A stretch of 64,000 bases of DNA, taken from assembly GCA_020746105.1 (NCBI GenBank), contig CM036620.1, forward strand, positions 41,443,206 to 41,507,205. The letters run 5' to 3'. Positions 48,001 to 54,560 of this stretch are shown piece by piece; within the stretch, counting starts at the first letter, position 1; each line of letters starts with the position of its first letter. The position numbers were made by a program, and so were the translations under genes. This DNA comes from Trogon surrucura (lineage: Eukaryota; Chordata; Aves; Trogoniformes; Trogonidae). The notes under the pieces are model-generated. The model had not been told where the DNA came from. It worked only from the letters and a program-made list of their open reading frames with translations, and searched no databases.

Positions 48001-51000
48001 GATCTCCCTGTCCTTATCTCAAACCCTGAACCCTTGGAAATATTTTCTCCCCTGTTCAGCAGTGAAGGGGGAGTGAGTGAGCGGCTGTGTGGGTACCTGG
48101 CGGCTGGCCAGGGTCAACCCACGACAGTCTTTTTGGTGGCCCGTACGGGGAACGAAACCTGGGAAGGGAGGAATTTGAGATAAGGACAGTGGCTGAGAAA
48201 GGTAACGGGCAAAACATGGACTGAGCAATGCTAAAGAGTAAAATGATTTTGGGGAATTTATGTTCTTGTGATTGTGGTGAAGGAATGAGGGGTGGATTGT
48301 GTGTAGATTGTTTAGTCTGCTTTGGTGTTGTGATGAATTTTGTTCTGATTTTGGTGTTGGGAGTCTTTGGTTTTTCTGTTTCAATGTTAATGTTGTGTGA
48401 TGAATGTAAATTTTAATAATTCTCAAATATGTGATTCACAGAGGCAAGGGGTGGAATGTTTTGGTTTGGCCTGGCCAGATTTTGGCGCCGGGGGGGAGCT
48501 GCAGGGTGGCTTCTGTAAGAAGCTGCTAGAAGCTCCCCAAGATTGATAGAGCCAATGCCAGCCGGCTGCAAAGAGGGACCCGCTGCTGGCCAAGGCTGAG
48601 CCTATCAGTAAGGTGATAGCAGAGGAACGCCTCTGTGAAAAACATATTTAAGAACGGGAAAAAGAACTGCGCCATAACAGCTGGCACAGAGATGGAGGAG
48701 TGAGAATCTGTGCAGACACCAAGGTCAGTGAAGAAGGAGGAGGGGGGAGGATGAGCTCCAGGCGCCGGAGCAGAAGGAGTCCCCCGGGTCCGTGGTGAAG
48801 ACCATGGTGAAGCGGGTTGTCCCCCTGCAGCCCATGGGCGAGGTGCAGAAGTCCACCGTGAGGATCACCGCGTAGATGTCCACCGAGGACTCCACGCCGT
48901 GTGGGTGGATGCCTGAAAGGGGACTGTAGCCCGTGGGAAGCCCGCATCAGAGCAAGTCACTGCCGGAACCTGTAGCCCGTGGAAGAGGGAATGCCCACGC
49001 TGGAGCAGGTTGGCCGGTGGGACTTTGGGACGCTGCGGGTGGCTCACACTGGAGCAGTTTCCCCTGAAGGACTGCGCCTCAGACTCACGAGGGGTGGGCT
49101 GCCCCTCGTGAGGTGTCTCCCGTTGGGCAGTTTGTGATGAATTGCCCTTCGTGGGACGACTCACGCGGAGAAGAGAGCGTGAAGCTTGTCTCCCGTGAGA
49201 GGGACCCCACAGTGGCCCTGGGGAAGAGTGAAGAGTCCTCCCCCGGAATGAAGCAGCGGTGGAACCAACATCGGATGAACTGACCGCAGCCCCCATTCCC
49301 TGTCCCCCTGTGCCGCTCGGGGGGAGGAGGTGGAGAAACCGGGATTGATGTTAAGCCCGGGAAGAAGGGAGGGATGGGGGAAGGTGTACTGTTTAAGATC
49401 TGTTTGCTCTTTCTCACTTCTCACTACTCCTCTCTGATTAGTTCTCTAAGAAAATGTACCTAATTTCCCCAAAACTGAGTCTGTTTTGCCCGGGACGGTA
49501 AATGAGGGTGATCTCCCTGTCCTTATCTCAAACCCTGAACCCTTGGAAATATTTTCTCCCCTGTTCAGCAGTGAAGGGGGAGTGAGTGAGCGGCTGTGTG
49601 GGTACCTGGCGGCTGGCCAGGGTCAACCCACGACAATAGGTTTGTCTCATATCTTTCTGTCGGATAACCTGTTTCTGTTTTGAAAGATACCTGGGAGTTT
49701 TCTGATCTTCTTTATGCTTGTTGTTCACTTGAGACTAACTTAGAGTGCAAAACCTCTTTTCCAGATTAGAGGCTTTGAAACCTCTTACTGCATCGATAGC
49801 ATGGGGCACACCAACGGTGGCTTCGTCGAGCTTGGACCGTGCCACAGAATGGGAGGAAATCAGGTAAGGAGCTTGGAGGCAATTGAAAGGAGAATCTTTT
49901 GCTGTAGGTGATAGCAGACTGGTTTTCTGTTAAGTCTATATGTGAAGTCAGTTAGGTGCCAGCTACAAAGATATGAGTTACGAGTTTTCGATAAATGTGC
50001 TAACATTGCTAAAATATGGGAATCTGAAAATACCATTTCAAACAGAAACGGTACAAAATTGAAAGCAAATTTTTAATCTCTTCTTGAAGTGAAGCACGTA
50101 CATGCAGAAGCAAGAACTGAATTTTAAACCAACCATATCACTGCACTAGAATAACCGCAGCTCTTGGCGTTGCTGCTGGCTCATCATTTATCTTCACTTA
50201 ATAATTAATCCTTCAGGAAACAAACCCTTTACTTGCTTTGGCTCAGTTATTTCACAAAGTTGTTTTCCTCAAATGGAAGTATAAAGCACTTTTGTGTAGT
50301 AACTGATCTACTACCACAAGAGACAAGAACTATAATACAAATTTGTCTCTGCTTCATTTACAAATTAATTGACATAACGGCTAATAGACGGTTGCAATCT
50401 AAGCTGTTATTGTGTTTTACATGTATCCTCACAAACATACCCAGACTACCACACAAACATGCTGTTCTGTCTTTACAGCTCCTTTTTCATTTGGAAAACT
50501 TCAGAATTTAAAGTCCTTATTTATGCTGAGTAGACTTGAAACAGGCAAGTTGTGTCACAGCAGTCTTGAAATCACTTGCAGGTTATCTCTTAGTAGCCAC
50601 TGGAAATGTCTCTTTTATTTTGATAAGTTTCTGTATATGTTACCCTCAAAAACCCCATAACAATAATTTCATAAGATGTAGCTAGGATTATCTTTTTTGT
50701 ATCTGGATGCATTGGTTTTATTTCTTTCATGGGTAAAATGCCAAAGTTTCACTTCTTCAAATGAAAGGACCAAGGACTTGCTACCCGACCTTTAGAAAGA
50801 TAATGGATTGTTCAGCCATCAAATCATACAAAGGCTTTTAATCAAATGCATGCAGAAGTCTCCCAGATAGGAATTCCTTTATTTTCATCATTTTTGTCTC
50901 GCTGGGTAGGTTTCTTAGCCTTTAAATCCTGCAGGAAGGTTATCCATGAAATTGAGTGTCATGATAGTAAAAGCATGTTCTATCAAGAACCCCCCCGAAA

Positions 51001-54000
51001 GATGGGTATACTAACACCAGAGAATGTATTCAATGATGCAATTTTGTTGGTGTTTTCCATGTTCCTAAAATACTCATTTGAGTCAACTATTAAAAAGGTG
51101 GCTGTTTTTTTTCCGTTAGCTTTTCCGAATCAATGAAGCTAATCAACTCATGCAGTATGATCAGTGCTTAACTAAAGGACCGGATGGATTAAAAATTATG
51201 ATTACACACTGTAATCAGAACGAGTACAAGGATTGGCAGTACTTCAAGGTATGCGACAGATACATAGCAGAAAAGAAATTTTAATTTGCATGCTAGTTTT
51301 TTGCACCTTTTTAAAATTATGTATATCTGAAAGTAAAGATCTACAACAAGGTTAGCTGAACTAAGTACATTGTTAATAGCACATTCTCAGAAATCCATGC
51401 TTGCCGGGAAAACGTCTTCTAAGAAAAGAAGTAGCAGTTCTAGCTGCTGTATTCTGAAGCAAAATCTTTAAGGAAAACCTCATGAGGCTCTATGTGGTGC
51501 CACAGGTGTTAGGGGTTAGTGCTTGTCTTGGAGGAAGCAAGGAGGATGTCCACTACCAGTGACAGAGTTTCTAAAAGCTTTTAGTGCTATCGCCCTCTCT
51601 GCTTGTGTGCTTTCTATGAAGAAACTGTCGGTGTCTAATGTACACTGTGAGAAAATTACCTAAGTGCCAGGGTGCATTTAGCAGCTAGAGTCAATACTAG
51701 ATCTAATTTTGGGAGGTCTAAGTTGAAGTGTTGCTCAGGCAGAAGATTTTTTAATCCTATATGGGAATAAGTGAACATAGTGTTACTCTTTGCCTCTTTG
51801 TGTTGTCGTTGCCACCTTCAGTATTTCTTTTCTCTGTTCATTAGCTGTTCCGTAAACATGCCCTGTTGTGAATTCTGGGTGTGGTGCCATTATAATGCTA
51901 TTGTAATATCTATGAATTTTTCATAAAGACTGTGAACGTTGGCTGATACAGGGCTGCTACAGTCCGTTTAGTCACTACATCTGTAAATTCTCTATTAATA
52001 CTAGTTTTGAAAGTGTTACTTTAAAAGCTGTCTAGGTTTATATTTCTTTTTGTCTCATAAAAAAATGAGACTGAATTGTCTAAAGGTGGCGTTATCCTTG
52101 GATATAGACATACGTAATTTGGTTCTATATCTAAGAAATTACTGTGTCAATTTTTCTTCAGTCTGTCTGGCATATTGGATATTTATCAGTTCATTAGGAG
52201 GTTATTTGGATTGTGTTTGTCTGAAAGATGTAGGCGTTGTTGAGTGCAACAAAATCTGCTTCTTACCTTTTAAACCACTCCACTTTTTCTGATATTTGTG
52301 TAGAGGTAGCAGATATCAAGTGCCATCATGCCATTCCCACCCAGCTTTCTTGGGTCATATAGACAGACAAAATTCTTTAAACCTGAAATTTTAAAATCAG
52401 TAAGCAACGTTTCGGTGGCTGCTGACTGCTGCTTTAAATATTGAGATAATATATAGCACCTTTTAGCGCTCCAGCCATTCTGGTGTGTCCCAGCATGTTA
52501 CTTGGCTCTTCTCTAAGCATTTCTTTTATGCAAGAAGATCCATTTCCTCCACAGTGGACCAAGTTATGTGATTGTTTGCTTATTACCGCAAGTTATAAAG
52601 AAGCCCAGTGGGAGTGGTCTGGGCTCTAGAACAAAACACTGACTGGCTTCCAGGAGAGGGGGGGGAAAAAAAAAAAAAAGGAAAAACAACAACAACGCAT
52701 GTGAGTGAGAGCAAAAGGACCACCGAGGGTGTGTAACCAAGCAAGTAGAAGTTTGGGACACTGCTCTGCAGTGCAGAGGGTATGACCATTTCCTCTAATG
52801 AGGAGGGTGTAAGGCATGAAATGCTTATGAACTGCTAAAAAACATTGTGGCCTCGTGTAAATGCAACCTGCCAGGAGATTTTATCTGGTTGGTTGGTTGT
52901 TTCCAGAACAAACACTTGTGTGCCAGTTTAGTGAGTGTGACATGTCTGCTGCTCGAGCACCGAGCAGTAGCAGGGCTTTGGTGCCCATAAGTGAGCATCC
53001 AGACCCTGGGCTGGCGGTGCTCTGCCTGTTCCTCCTGTTCAGGCATCTGTCTGCCTCTCCAAGAAGAGGACCCTCGTATCTGGCGACACAGCAAGAGCAT
53101 GGATAGAGCTGAACCAGCACCTGGACGTGCACAAGTGATGGAGAAGGGGGGAGCCAGGTGCACCAGGCAGAGCCTGGGGAGCCCCATCTTGCCTGTGGTG
53201 GTCCCAGTTTGCTTCTGCCAGAAGCAACTGGTCAGCGAGTCAGTGCTGCCTCGGGCGGGGGGGGGATCAGCAAGCCGGAGAGGTGCAGCAGGGCGCTCTG
53301 CAAATGCGTGAGGCTGGGGCCTGGCAGTGCTGGGGGTGTGGAAGGAGCCAAACGTGCGAGTCTCAGCCTGAATGCGAGGCACAACAGCTCTGCAGTTTCT
53401 TAAGCGGCTGCCTCTTGCTCTAGAGGCCAGACTTGCTCTCATGCCCTCTTTTCTCTTCCTTTTAACAGCCAAGCAGGGAGCAAAGTTACTGCCTTTTTTT
53501 TTTTTTTTTCTTCTCCAGTGTGATTAGTGTTGATGTTGTGCAGTTGCTTTAAGTGAGGGCTAACAAAAGGAGGATCTGTCCCAGCAAAGTCAGTTTTAAT
53601 AGAGCTATCTTTGAGAGTTAAACTTTTGGGTTGGTTACAGGATGGACGGAAAGGCTGGAAGCATCTTAGACGCAGCTTAGCTCATTTTCTTAGCAGTTTG
53701 TTGCCTAATAAAAATGCTTGAGAGAAACGGGAGGCATCTCAAGTGGACCTGCACATCTCAAACATTTCATCACATTGTCCTGGTGTCCATGTGTTCCAGG
53801 CAGCCCCAGAAAACTTTGATCCTGGTATTCTTAAACCAGGACAAATATGAAAGCTCTGAAAGTCTAGGTTTAACAAGTAGCAAAATCAGCATAGAAGTGA
53901 TCTGTTACGGGACCCTGAAGCCTGGTTTTGTAGATAGCTATATTACAGTTGTGAAGAAATATTAAATATATATATACATGTTCCTGATGGTTTTGTTTTC

Positions 54001-54141
54001 CAGAATCTGCACAGATTTACTCACATTCCATCAGGGAAGTGCTTGGATCGCTCCGAAGTCCTCCATCAAGTTTTCATTTCAGAGTGTGACTCCAGTAAAG
54101 CAACGCAAAAATGGGAAATGAACAACATTCTTAGCGTGTAG
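5574..54141 (+). CDS. GALNT7: GALNT7, polypeptide N-acetylgalactosaminyltransferase 7 (exons 2-12; exon 1 outside window)
   Basis: This Golgi type II membrane glycosyltransferase (GT27 family) transfers GalNAc from UDP-GalNAc to Ser/Thr. GALNT7 is known as a follow-up enzyme preferring acceptors that already carry GalNAc. Coding segments: 5574-6031, 28752-28918, 34662-34792, 35051-35130, then 36898-37080 or 37228-37410, 40397-40514, 42454-42576, 44655-44873, 49765-49863, 51120-51248, 54004-54141. With one version of exon 6 they total 1845 nt, exactly 615 codons, and every junction is GT-AG and in frame. In visible numbering the order is stem (1 to about 150), GT-A catalytic core with DAH at 258-260 and WGGENFE from 369, then a ricin-B lectin domain (about 495-614) with CID, QCL and CLD motifs. 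The missing exon 1 should supply about 45 residues including the membrane anchor. The identity is recognised from near-complete agreement with mammalian GALNT7. No frameshift or stop was seen. Confidence 0.97.
8268..8445 (+). mobile_element. CR1 3'-end fragment, sense
   Basis: Contains GGAACAGGCTGCCCAGGGAG, then the 3'UTR-type stretch ending in TTCTATGATTCTA. Orientation follows from the terminal ATTCTATG-like 8-mers at the right end. It retains only the last few ORF2 codons. Confidence 0.85.
11796..11867 (+). mobile_element. Short CR1 3' tip, sense
   Basis: TCTAGTGGGAGGTGTCCCTG, then a shortened tail ending CCATTCTGTGATTCTA. About 70 bp of CR1 3'UTR with an apparent internal deletion. Confidence 0.75.
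12637..12907 (+). pseudogene. CR1 ORF1 remnant, C-terminus of esterase (SGNH/GDSL-like) domain
   Basis: The open frame ending at the TAG at 12905-12907 resembles the end of the esterase domain found in CR1-type ORF1 proteins: [46 protein letters not shown]. In the family the final catalytic block carries an Asp and a His two residues apart within DGVH. Here that place reads TGVQ, so both catalytic residues are gone. The N-terminal part, with the nucleophile Ser, is absent. The ORF2 ATG follows the stop after 4 nt. Confidence 0.65.
12912..15788 (+). CDS. CR1 ORF2, endonuclease-reverse transcriptase (958 codons, uninterrupted)
   Basis: Encodes the LINE protein that nicks target DNA and reverse-transcribes the element. 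An apurinic-type endonuclease domain fills about residues 38-255, with the expected catalytic set visible: N45, E72, D178 and N180 in GDFN, D223, and S245-D246-H247. The reverse transcriptase domain, about 470-760, has YLDF (D609), [10 protein letters not shown] and FADD (D697-D698). The CR1 C-terminal region follows. Compared with the second large copy at 25.1-26.8 kb it lacks three codons after Y732 (near 15108). The two share about 95% residue identity by eye (about 30 differences over about 565). The start at 12912 is the first ATG after the ORF1 stop. It is a repeat gene, not a host gene. Activity is doubtful because the element is 5'-truncated. Confidence 0.92.
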   Translation: MKGDGVIAGIAAVQCSRNYEDRVAFHPPRVRSVCSACSLKCLCTNARSMGNKQEELETWVRAGDYDLVAITETWWDSSHDWNVVMGGYVLFRKDRPARRGAGVALYVEEQLQCLEYHPGMEEEQVESIWVRIKGQAGRGDTVVGVYYRPSDQGEEVDEAFYRQLRAVSQSQALVVVGDFNFPDICWKDNSASQPQSRRFLQCIDDHFLMQMVEEPTRRGALLDLILTNKEDLVEAVKVEGCLGCSDHEMVEFRISCIRNQIASRIATLDIAKANFGFFKQLLEKILWARLFEGKGAQDSWLAFRDYFYRAQDQSIPTRRKSRKGARRPAWLNRDLLGKLKGKRRIYSSWKAGLATWEEYKTVVRGCREATRKAKASLELNLARGVKANRKSFFKYVADKTNTRGNVGPQMNEVGALVTEDTEKAELLNAFFASVYSAGGSPEEPRSPEAPEEVRAVEEFALVAEDWVRDQLSNLDIHKSMGPDGMHPRVLRELADVIARPLSIIFAKSWETGEVPEDWRQANVTPVFKEGKKEDPGNYRPVSLTSIPGKVMERLILGAISRHIKDKRVIRDSQHGFTKGKSCLTNLIAFYEDITRWIDDGRAVDVVYLDFSKAFDTVSHSILAAELRKCGLDSRVVRWTVNWLRGRSQRVVVNGAESVWRPVSSGVPQGSVLGPVLFNLFISDLDEELESTISKFADDTKLGGVADMPEGCAAIQRDLDRLEGWMGKNLMKYKCRVLHLGRNNPRFQYKLGNDLLESSVGERDLGVLVDSRMAMSQHCALVARKANGILGCIRRRVVSRSREVLLPLYSALVRPHLEYCVQFWAPPFKKDRELLERVQHRATRMITGVEHLPYEKRLRELGLFSLEKRRLRGDLINVYKYIKGECQEDGARLFSVTTTDRTRGNGLKLEHKRFRLKSRRNFFSVRVMEHWNRLPREVVESPSLETFKTCLDSFLCSII
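18351..18370 (+). repeat. Three tandem GTAAGT motifs, 7-nt period
   Basis: GTAAGTA repeated almost three times gives three overlapping consensus 5' splice sites at 18351, 18358 and 18365. They follow TTCTCTTACAG directly. No exon is evident. Confidence 0.7.
19498..19815 (-). mobile_element. CR1 fragment of a second subfamily, antisense
   Basis: GGGTTGGAAGAGACCTTTAA and GGTCATCCAGTCCAACCCCC are the reverse complement of a CR1 3'UTR. A diverged ORF2 C-terminus follows. The low-coordinate end has a single GATAGAAT-type unit. Wording differs from the intron 2 large copies (TTTAAAGGTC in place of TCGAAAGATC), hence another subfamily. Confidence 0.85.
22463..22833 (-). mobile_element. CR1 fragment, antisense
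   Basis: Starts with CACAGAATCACAGAATGTC, continues GGGACCTCTAGAGATCATCT and the reverse complement of the ORF2 end (CTCCACAACCTCTCTGGGCA). Homology stops near 22833, in the segment beginning CTCTAAGCTAAAGACAC. Confidence 0.9.
25005..25019. repeat. Target-site duplication, left copy (CR1 at 25.0-26.8 kb)
   Basis: TGACCAGGTGGGGAA directly before the CR1 3' tip. It matches 26839-26853 at 14 of 15 positions. Confidence 0.8.
25021..26838 (-). mobile_element. CR1 LINE, 5'-truncated, antisense to GALNT7
   Basis: Low-coordinate end: three CATAGAAT units (25021-25044), the reverse complement of the ATTCTATG tail. It then runs through the 3'UTR and 566 open codons of ORF2 to a 5' break near 26838. 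The break is bounded by a 15-bp direct repeat, so this is a dated single insertion, not an assembly fragment. It is about 95% identical at protein level to the sense copy at 12.6-15.9 kb. Confidence 0.95.
25109..26809 (-). pseudogene. CR1 ORF2 fragment (reverse transcriptase and C-terminus)
   Basis: 566 uninterrupted codons on the minus strand, beginning inside ORF2 just upstream of the reverse transcriptase. It retains [14 protein letters not shown] and FADD, so the polymerase active site looks intact, but the endonuclease is missing through 5' truncation. It carries NKG after KY, where the sense copy has a three-codon gap. The apparent start is GTG in the middle of the ancestral frame, not a true start. 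Confidence 0.93.
26839..26853. repeat. Target-site duplication, right copy
   Basis: TGACCAGGTGAGGAA, one mismatch from 25005-25019. Its first few bases overlap CR1-like sequence, so a little microhomology at the 5' junction is possible. Confidence 0.8.
28466..28598 (-). mobile_element. CR1 3' fragment, antisense
   Basis: CACACAGAATCACAGAATGT, then GGGGTTGGAAGTGACTTCAA and GAATGTCTCCAAA. About 130 bp of CR1 3' end, only 150 bp upstream of exon 3. Confidence 0.88.
28752..28918 (+). CDS. GALNT7: GALNT7 exon 3 (start of GT-A fold)
   Basis: 167-nt exon preceded by a long T tract and CAG, with donor GTATAT at 28919. The first base completes the Glu codon, then Cys-Lys-Tyr-Trp follows. It contains [20 protein letters not shown], the UDP-sugar-binding beginning of the GT-A fold, and IVLIDDFSN, matching the family's conserved I-L-V-D-D segment. 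Confidence 0.95.
29423..29445 (+). repeat. G-run with G-quadruplex potential
   Basis: Twelve G, T, five G, C, four G on the sense strand. It could form a quadruplex in DNA or in GALNT7 pre-mRNA. Confidence 0.75.
31456..31499 (+). repeat. Perfect 22-bp tandem duplication
   Basis: Two exact head-to-tail copies of a 22-bp unit starting GGAACAGTTG. Probably a recent slippage or duplication event. Confidence 0.9.
34662..34792 (+). CDS. GALNT7: GALNT7 exon 4
   Basis: 131-nt exon with acceptor TTTGATAG and donor GTAGGA. The Ala-His codon junction spans the intron (G|CA CAC); I recall Glu at this place in human. It encodes [18 protein letters not shown], the conserved segment before the DxH motif. 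Confidence 0.94.
34793..35050 (+). other. GALNT7: GALNT7 intron 4 (258 nt)
   Basis: Short AT-rich intron between the GLIQARS exon and the DxH exon. No repeats seen. Confidence 0.9.
35051..35130 (+). CDS. GALNT7: GALNT7 exon 5 (DxH motif)
   Basis: 80-nt exon with acceptor TTTTCAAG and donor GTAATG. It encodes [19 protein letters not shown]. Asp-Ala-His is the Mn2+-binding DxH motif of the family. The exon ends with the first two bases of an Arg codon (AG), which either copy of exon 6 completes with A. Confidence 0.95.
35131..36897 (+). other. GALNT7: GALNT7 intron 5
   Basis: 1.8-kb intron upstream of alternative exon 6A. It ends in a conventional pyrimidine tract (CTTTCTTTCCCTTCTAT) and GTTTCAG. 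A GC-richer patch at about 35640-35770 has no recognisable function. Confidence 0.88.
36898..37080 (+). CDS. GALNT7: GALNT7 alternative exon 6A
   Basis: 183-nt exon with acceptor GTTTCAG and donor GTAAAG. Its 60 full codons run from TTCTVPLID to KTEPY, with Arg codons split at both ends. Residues include [14 protein letters not shown] and [14 protein letters not shown]. It is homologous to, and in the same phase as, the exon 147 nt downstream; 44 of 60 residues match. It lies between the DxH and Gal/GalNAc-T motifs, where the family's acceptor-groove aromatics sit. Because 183 is a multiple of three, use of 6A, 6B or both keeps the frame. Confidence 0.9.
37081..37227 (+). other. GALNT7: 147-nt intron between alternative exons 6A and 6B, with long AG-free zone
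   Basis: It starts GTAAAG and ends CCCCGCAG. After two early AGs (37085-37086 and 37089-37090) no AG occurs until the acceptor at 37226-37227. A strong pyrimidine tract lies at about 37137-37176, far from the acceptor, followed by a CpG-rich 40-nt spacer. This points to a distant branch point at about 37100-37135. Confidence 0.85.
37228..37410 (+). CDS. GALNT7: GALNT7 alternative exon 6B
   Basis: 183-nt exon with acceptor CCCGCAG and donor GTAATC. It encodes the version closest to the mammalian reference as I recall it ([20 protein letters not shown], then SMLWKRVPL and KTKTEPY). It differs from 6A at 16 of 60 residues, concentrated in the loop after IDG and in the basic tail before TEPY. 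It has Asn in GAWNWS where 6A has Asp. It joins in phase to exon 5 (AG|A) and exon 7 (CG|G). Confidence 0.92.
37411..40396 (+). other. GALNT7: GALNT7 intron 6
   Basis: 3.0-kb intron after the alternative exons. It contains a TGCATG cluster at 37785-37814. No transposable element was recognised. The AT-rich block 37650-37870, with several ATGCAT-like words, looks unusually structured. Confidence 0.85.
37785..37814 (+). promoter_or_regulatory. Pair of TGCATG motifs (RBFOX-type splicing enhancer candidate)
   Basis: TGCATG at 37785-37790 and 37809-37814, plus AGCATG near 37722. RBFOX proteins bind UGCAUG and generally promote inclusion of an exon upstream of the site. Position is about 380-400 nt after exon 6B. 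Confidence 0.45.
40397..40514 (+). CDS. GALNT7: GALNT7 exon 7 (Gal/GalNAc-T motif)
   Basis: 118-nt exon with acceptor TCTTTCAG and donor GTAACA. It encodes [20 protein letters not shown] and [18 protein letters not shown]. The latter is the conserved Gal/GalNAc-T motif. It opens by completing the Arg codon left by either exon 6. Confidence 0.96.
40515..42453 (+). other. GALNT7: GALNT7 intron 7
   Basis: 1.9-kb intron without any recognised repeat or gene. Confidence 0.88.
42454..42576 (+). CDS. GALNT7: GALNT7 exon 8
   Basis: 123-nt exon (41 codons, phase 0) with acceptor AACTTGTAG and donor GTACTG. It encodes [20 protein letters not shown] and then [15 protein letters not shown]. The VGHIYR segment holds the conserved His that helps complete the metal/UDP site in GalNAc-transferases. 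Confidence 0.96.
42577..44654 (+). other. GALNT7: GALNT7 intron 8
   Basis: 2.1-kb intron. It contains a small sense CR1 fragment near its end (44366-44459). The rest is unremarkable. Confidence 0.88.
44366..44459 (+). mobile_element. CR1 3'-end fragment, sense
   Basis: ATCTAGTTGAGAGGTGTCTC, then CCCATGACAGGGAGGTTGGA and GGTCCCTTCCAGCC, ending CCATTCTATGATTCAG. This is a typical CR1 3'UTR. Confidence 0.88.
44655..44873 (+). CDS. GALNT7: GALNT7 exon 9 (end of catalytic domain)
   Basis: 219-nt exon (73 codons, phase 0) with acceptor CTTCACAG and donor GTAAGT. It encodes [18 protein letters not shown] through [11 protein letters not shown]. This is the C-terminal catalytic region and the linker into the lectin domain. 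Confidence 0.96.
45392..45438 (+). repeat. CR1 tail with expanded (GATT)7 microsatellite
   Basis: CCAGCCTAGGCCATTCTGT matches the last bases of a CR1 3'UTR (compare 44436-44455). Seven GATT units at 45411-45438 follow instead of the usual 8-mer. Confidence 0.8.
46941..46945. repeat. 5-bp target-site duplication, left
   Basis: ATAGG immediately before the TG of the first LTR. Matches 49636-49640. Confidence 0.85.
46946..48126 (+). repeat. 5' LTR (1181 bp)
   Basis: TG...CA ends. A TATA-like ATATTTAAG lies at 47134. The long GC-rich part downstream contains CTGGAGCAG-type repeats. It differs from the 3' LTR by seven substitutions and two G-run lengths. No AATAAA or ATTAAA follows the TATA-like box in this orientation. 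Open frames inside it, both strands, also occur in the 3' LTR and look fortuitous. Confidence 0.92.
48127..48456 (+). mobile_element. Internal region of LTR element (330 bp)
   Basis: Begins GTCTTTTTGGTGGCCCGTAC. The 18 bases from TGG (48134) fit the usual place of a tRNA primer-binding site and agree best, about 13 of 18, with a proline-tRNA-type site; the primer is not certain. It ends with the polypurine tract GAGGCAAGGGGTGGAA (48441-48456). A 62-codon hydrophobic frame at 48228-48416 is too short and featureless to assign. Confidence 0.8.
48457..49635 (+). repeat. 3' LTR (1179 bp)
   Basis: Same structure as the 5' LTR. The TATA-like box is at 48644. It ends 129 bp before exon 10. Confidence 0.92.
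49636..49640. repeat. 5-bp target-site duplication, right
   Basis: ATAGG directly after the CA end of the second LTR. Confidence 0.85.
49765..49863 (+). CDS. GALNT7: GALNT7 exon 10 (lectin alpha repeat)
   Basis: 99-nt exon (33 codons) with acceptor TTTTCCAG and donor GTAAGG. It encodes [20 protein letters not shown] and [11 protein letters not shown], the first beta-trefoil repeat with a CID motif. It lies only 129 nt downstream of the LTR element in intron 9. Confidence 0.95.
49864..51119 (+). other. GALNT7: GALNT7 intron 10
   Basis: 1.3-kb intron with no recognised repeat. It ends with TTTTTTTTCCGTTAG. Confidence 0.88.
51120..51248 (+). CDS. GALNT7: GALNT7 exon 11 (lectin beta repeat)
   Basis: 129-nt exon (43 codons) with acceptor TTCCGTTAG and donor GTATGC. 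It encodes [20 protein letters not shown] through KDWQYFK, the second trefoil repeat. It reads CLT rather than CLD, so this repeat lacks the usual sugar-binding Asp, as I recall for mammalian GALNT7. Confidence 0.95.
51249..54003 (+). other. GALNT7: GALNT7 intron 11
   Basis: 2.8-kb intron. A GC-richer block at 52825-53470 is open in several frames on both strands (longest 215 codons, minus strand). It shows no family motif, and I treat it as noncoding. Confidence 0.85.
54004..54141 (+). CDS. GALNT7: GALNT7 exon 12 (lectin gamma repeat and stop)
   Basis: Terminal coding exon. The acceptor is TTTTCCAG. It encodes [20 protein letters not shown] through [10 protein letters not shown], then TAG at 54139-54141. 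It contains the third trefoil repeat with CLD and a KW(E) variant of the QxW motif. Confidence 0.96.
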   Translation, partial: NLHRFTHIPSGKCLDRSEVLHQVFISECDSSKATQKWEMNNILSV

Positions 54142-54301
54142 ACAGACAAAACCTACCTACTGACACATTAATTTGTACAGGACTGAAAATAGCCTGAAAA
54201 CTGCTGCAATTATTAACTTTGTACAGCTGCGAGCCTCCTGGCTTGAATGAAGGACATAGATGAACTGTGATTATTACAGTAACATTATCATCCGCAGTTA
54301 A

Positions 54302-54309
54302 TGTTTACA
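54302..54309 (+). promoter_or_regulatory. miR-30 family 8-mer seed match, site 1
   Basis: TGTTTACA, 161 nt after the stop codon. GALNT7 is a published direct target of miR-30b/30d in human melanoma. The match is seen; function in this species is inferred. Confidence 0.65.
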
Positions 54310-54336
54310 AAACTGCTTTACCTTAAACTCTGTAGA

Positions 54337-54344
54337 TGTTTACA
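54337..54344 (+). promoter_or_regulatory. miR-30 family 8-mer seed match, site 2
   Basis: A second TGTTTACA, 35 nt after the first measured start to start. This is near the upper end of the spacing at which paired sites act cooperatively. Confidence 0.65.
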
Positions 54345-54560
54345 TCTTTTTGTTTTAAGATGTTGGTAAGTTAATGTGCTGTTAGCTATGTTTCATGGGA
54401 GCATAGTTAAAAGCGTTGTCGTCTTCTTTGGGATTACACTCAGGGGTCTGAAGGCAGTTTTTTTACACACACTTGAAAAGGTTGGAGTAACCAGATTTTC
54501 ACAGAACTTGGTGATTATCAACCTGTTGTATATTTTTATTTAATTTTACATCTTACTAAG

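Larger units (their letters stand above)
46946..49635 (+). mobile_element. LTR retroelement (avian ERVL-like), two LTRs around 330 bp of internal DNA
   Basis: Two near-identical repeats starting TGTTTTGG and ending CCACGACA, flanked by ATAGG duplications, in sense orientation to GALNT7. A primer-binding-site candidate follows the first LTR and a polypurine tract precedes the second. The interior is only 330 bp and has no gag, pol or env. The LTR wording (repeated AGCCCGTGG and GGAGCAG units, an ending like GGTCAACCCAC) resembles abundant avian ERVL LTRs. It is either an internally deleted provirus or a nonautonomous family member depending on a relative's proteins. Confidence 0.93.
44874..49764 (+). 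other. GALNT7: GALNT7 intron 9
   Basis: 4.9-kb intron, more than half of which is the LTR element at 46946-49635. Also contains a CR1 tip with a GATT array at 45392-45438. The remaining DNA shows nothing recognisable. Confidence 0.88.

Noticed and set aside
47138..49424. 99-, 143-, 116- and 110-codon frames within the LTR element
   Set aside because: They lie wholly in the LTRs, appear on both strands and are duplicated because the LTRs are duplicated. They resemble no retroviral protein.
46946..49635. Large 1.5-kb tandem duplication as a first reading
   Set aside because: TG/CA ends, 5-bp target duplications, a primer-site candidate and a polypurine tract show LTRs of one element instead.
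52825..53472. 215-codon open frame on the minus strand inside intron 11
   Set aside because: The block is GC-richer, and overlapping frames on both strands are also open. Composition is Arg/Ser/Pro-rich and no domain or splice context supports a gene.
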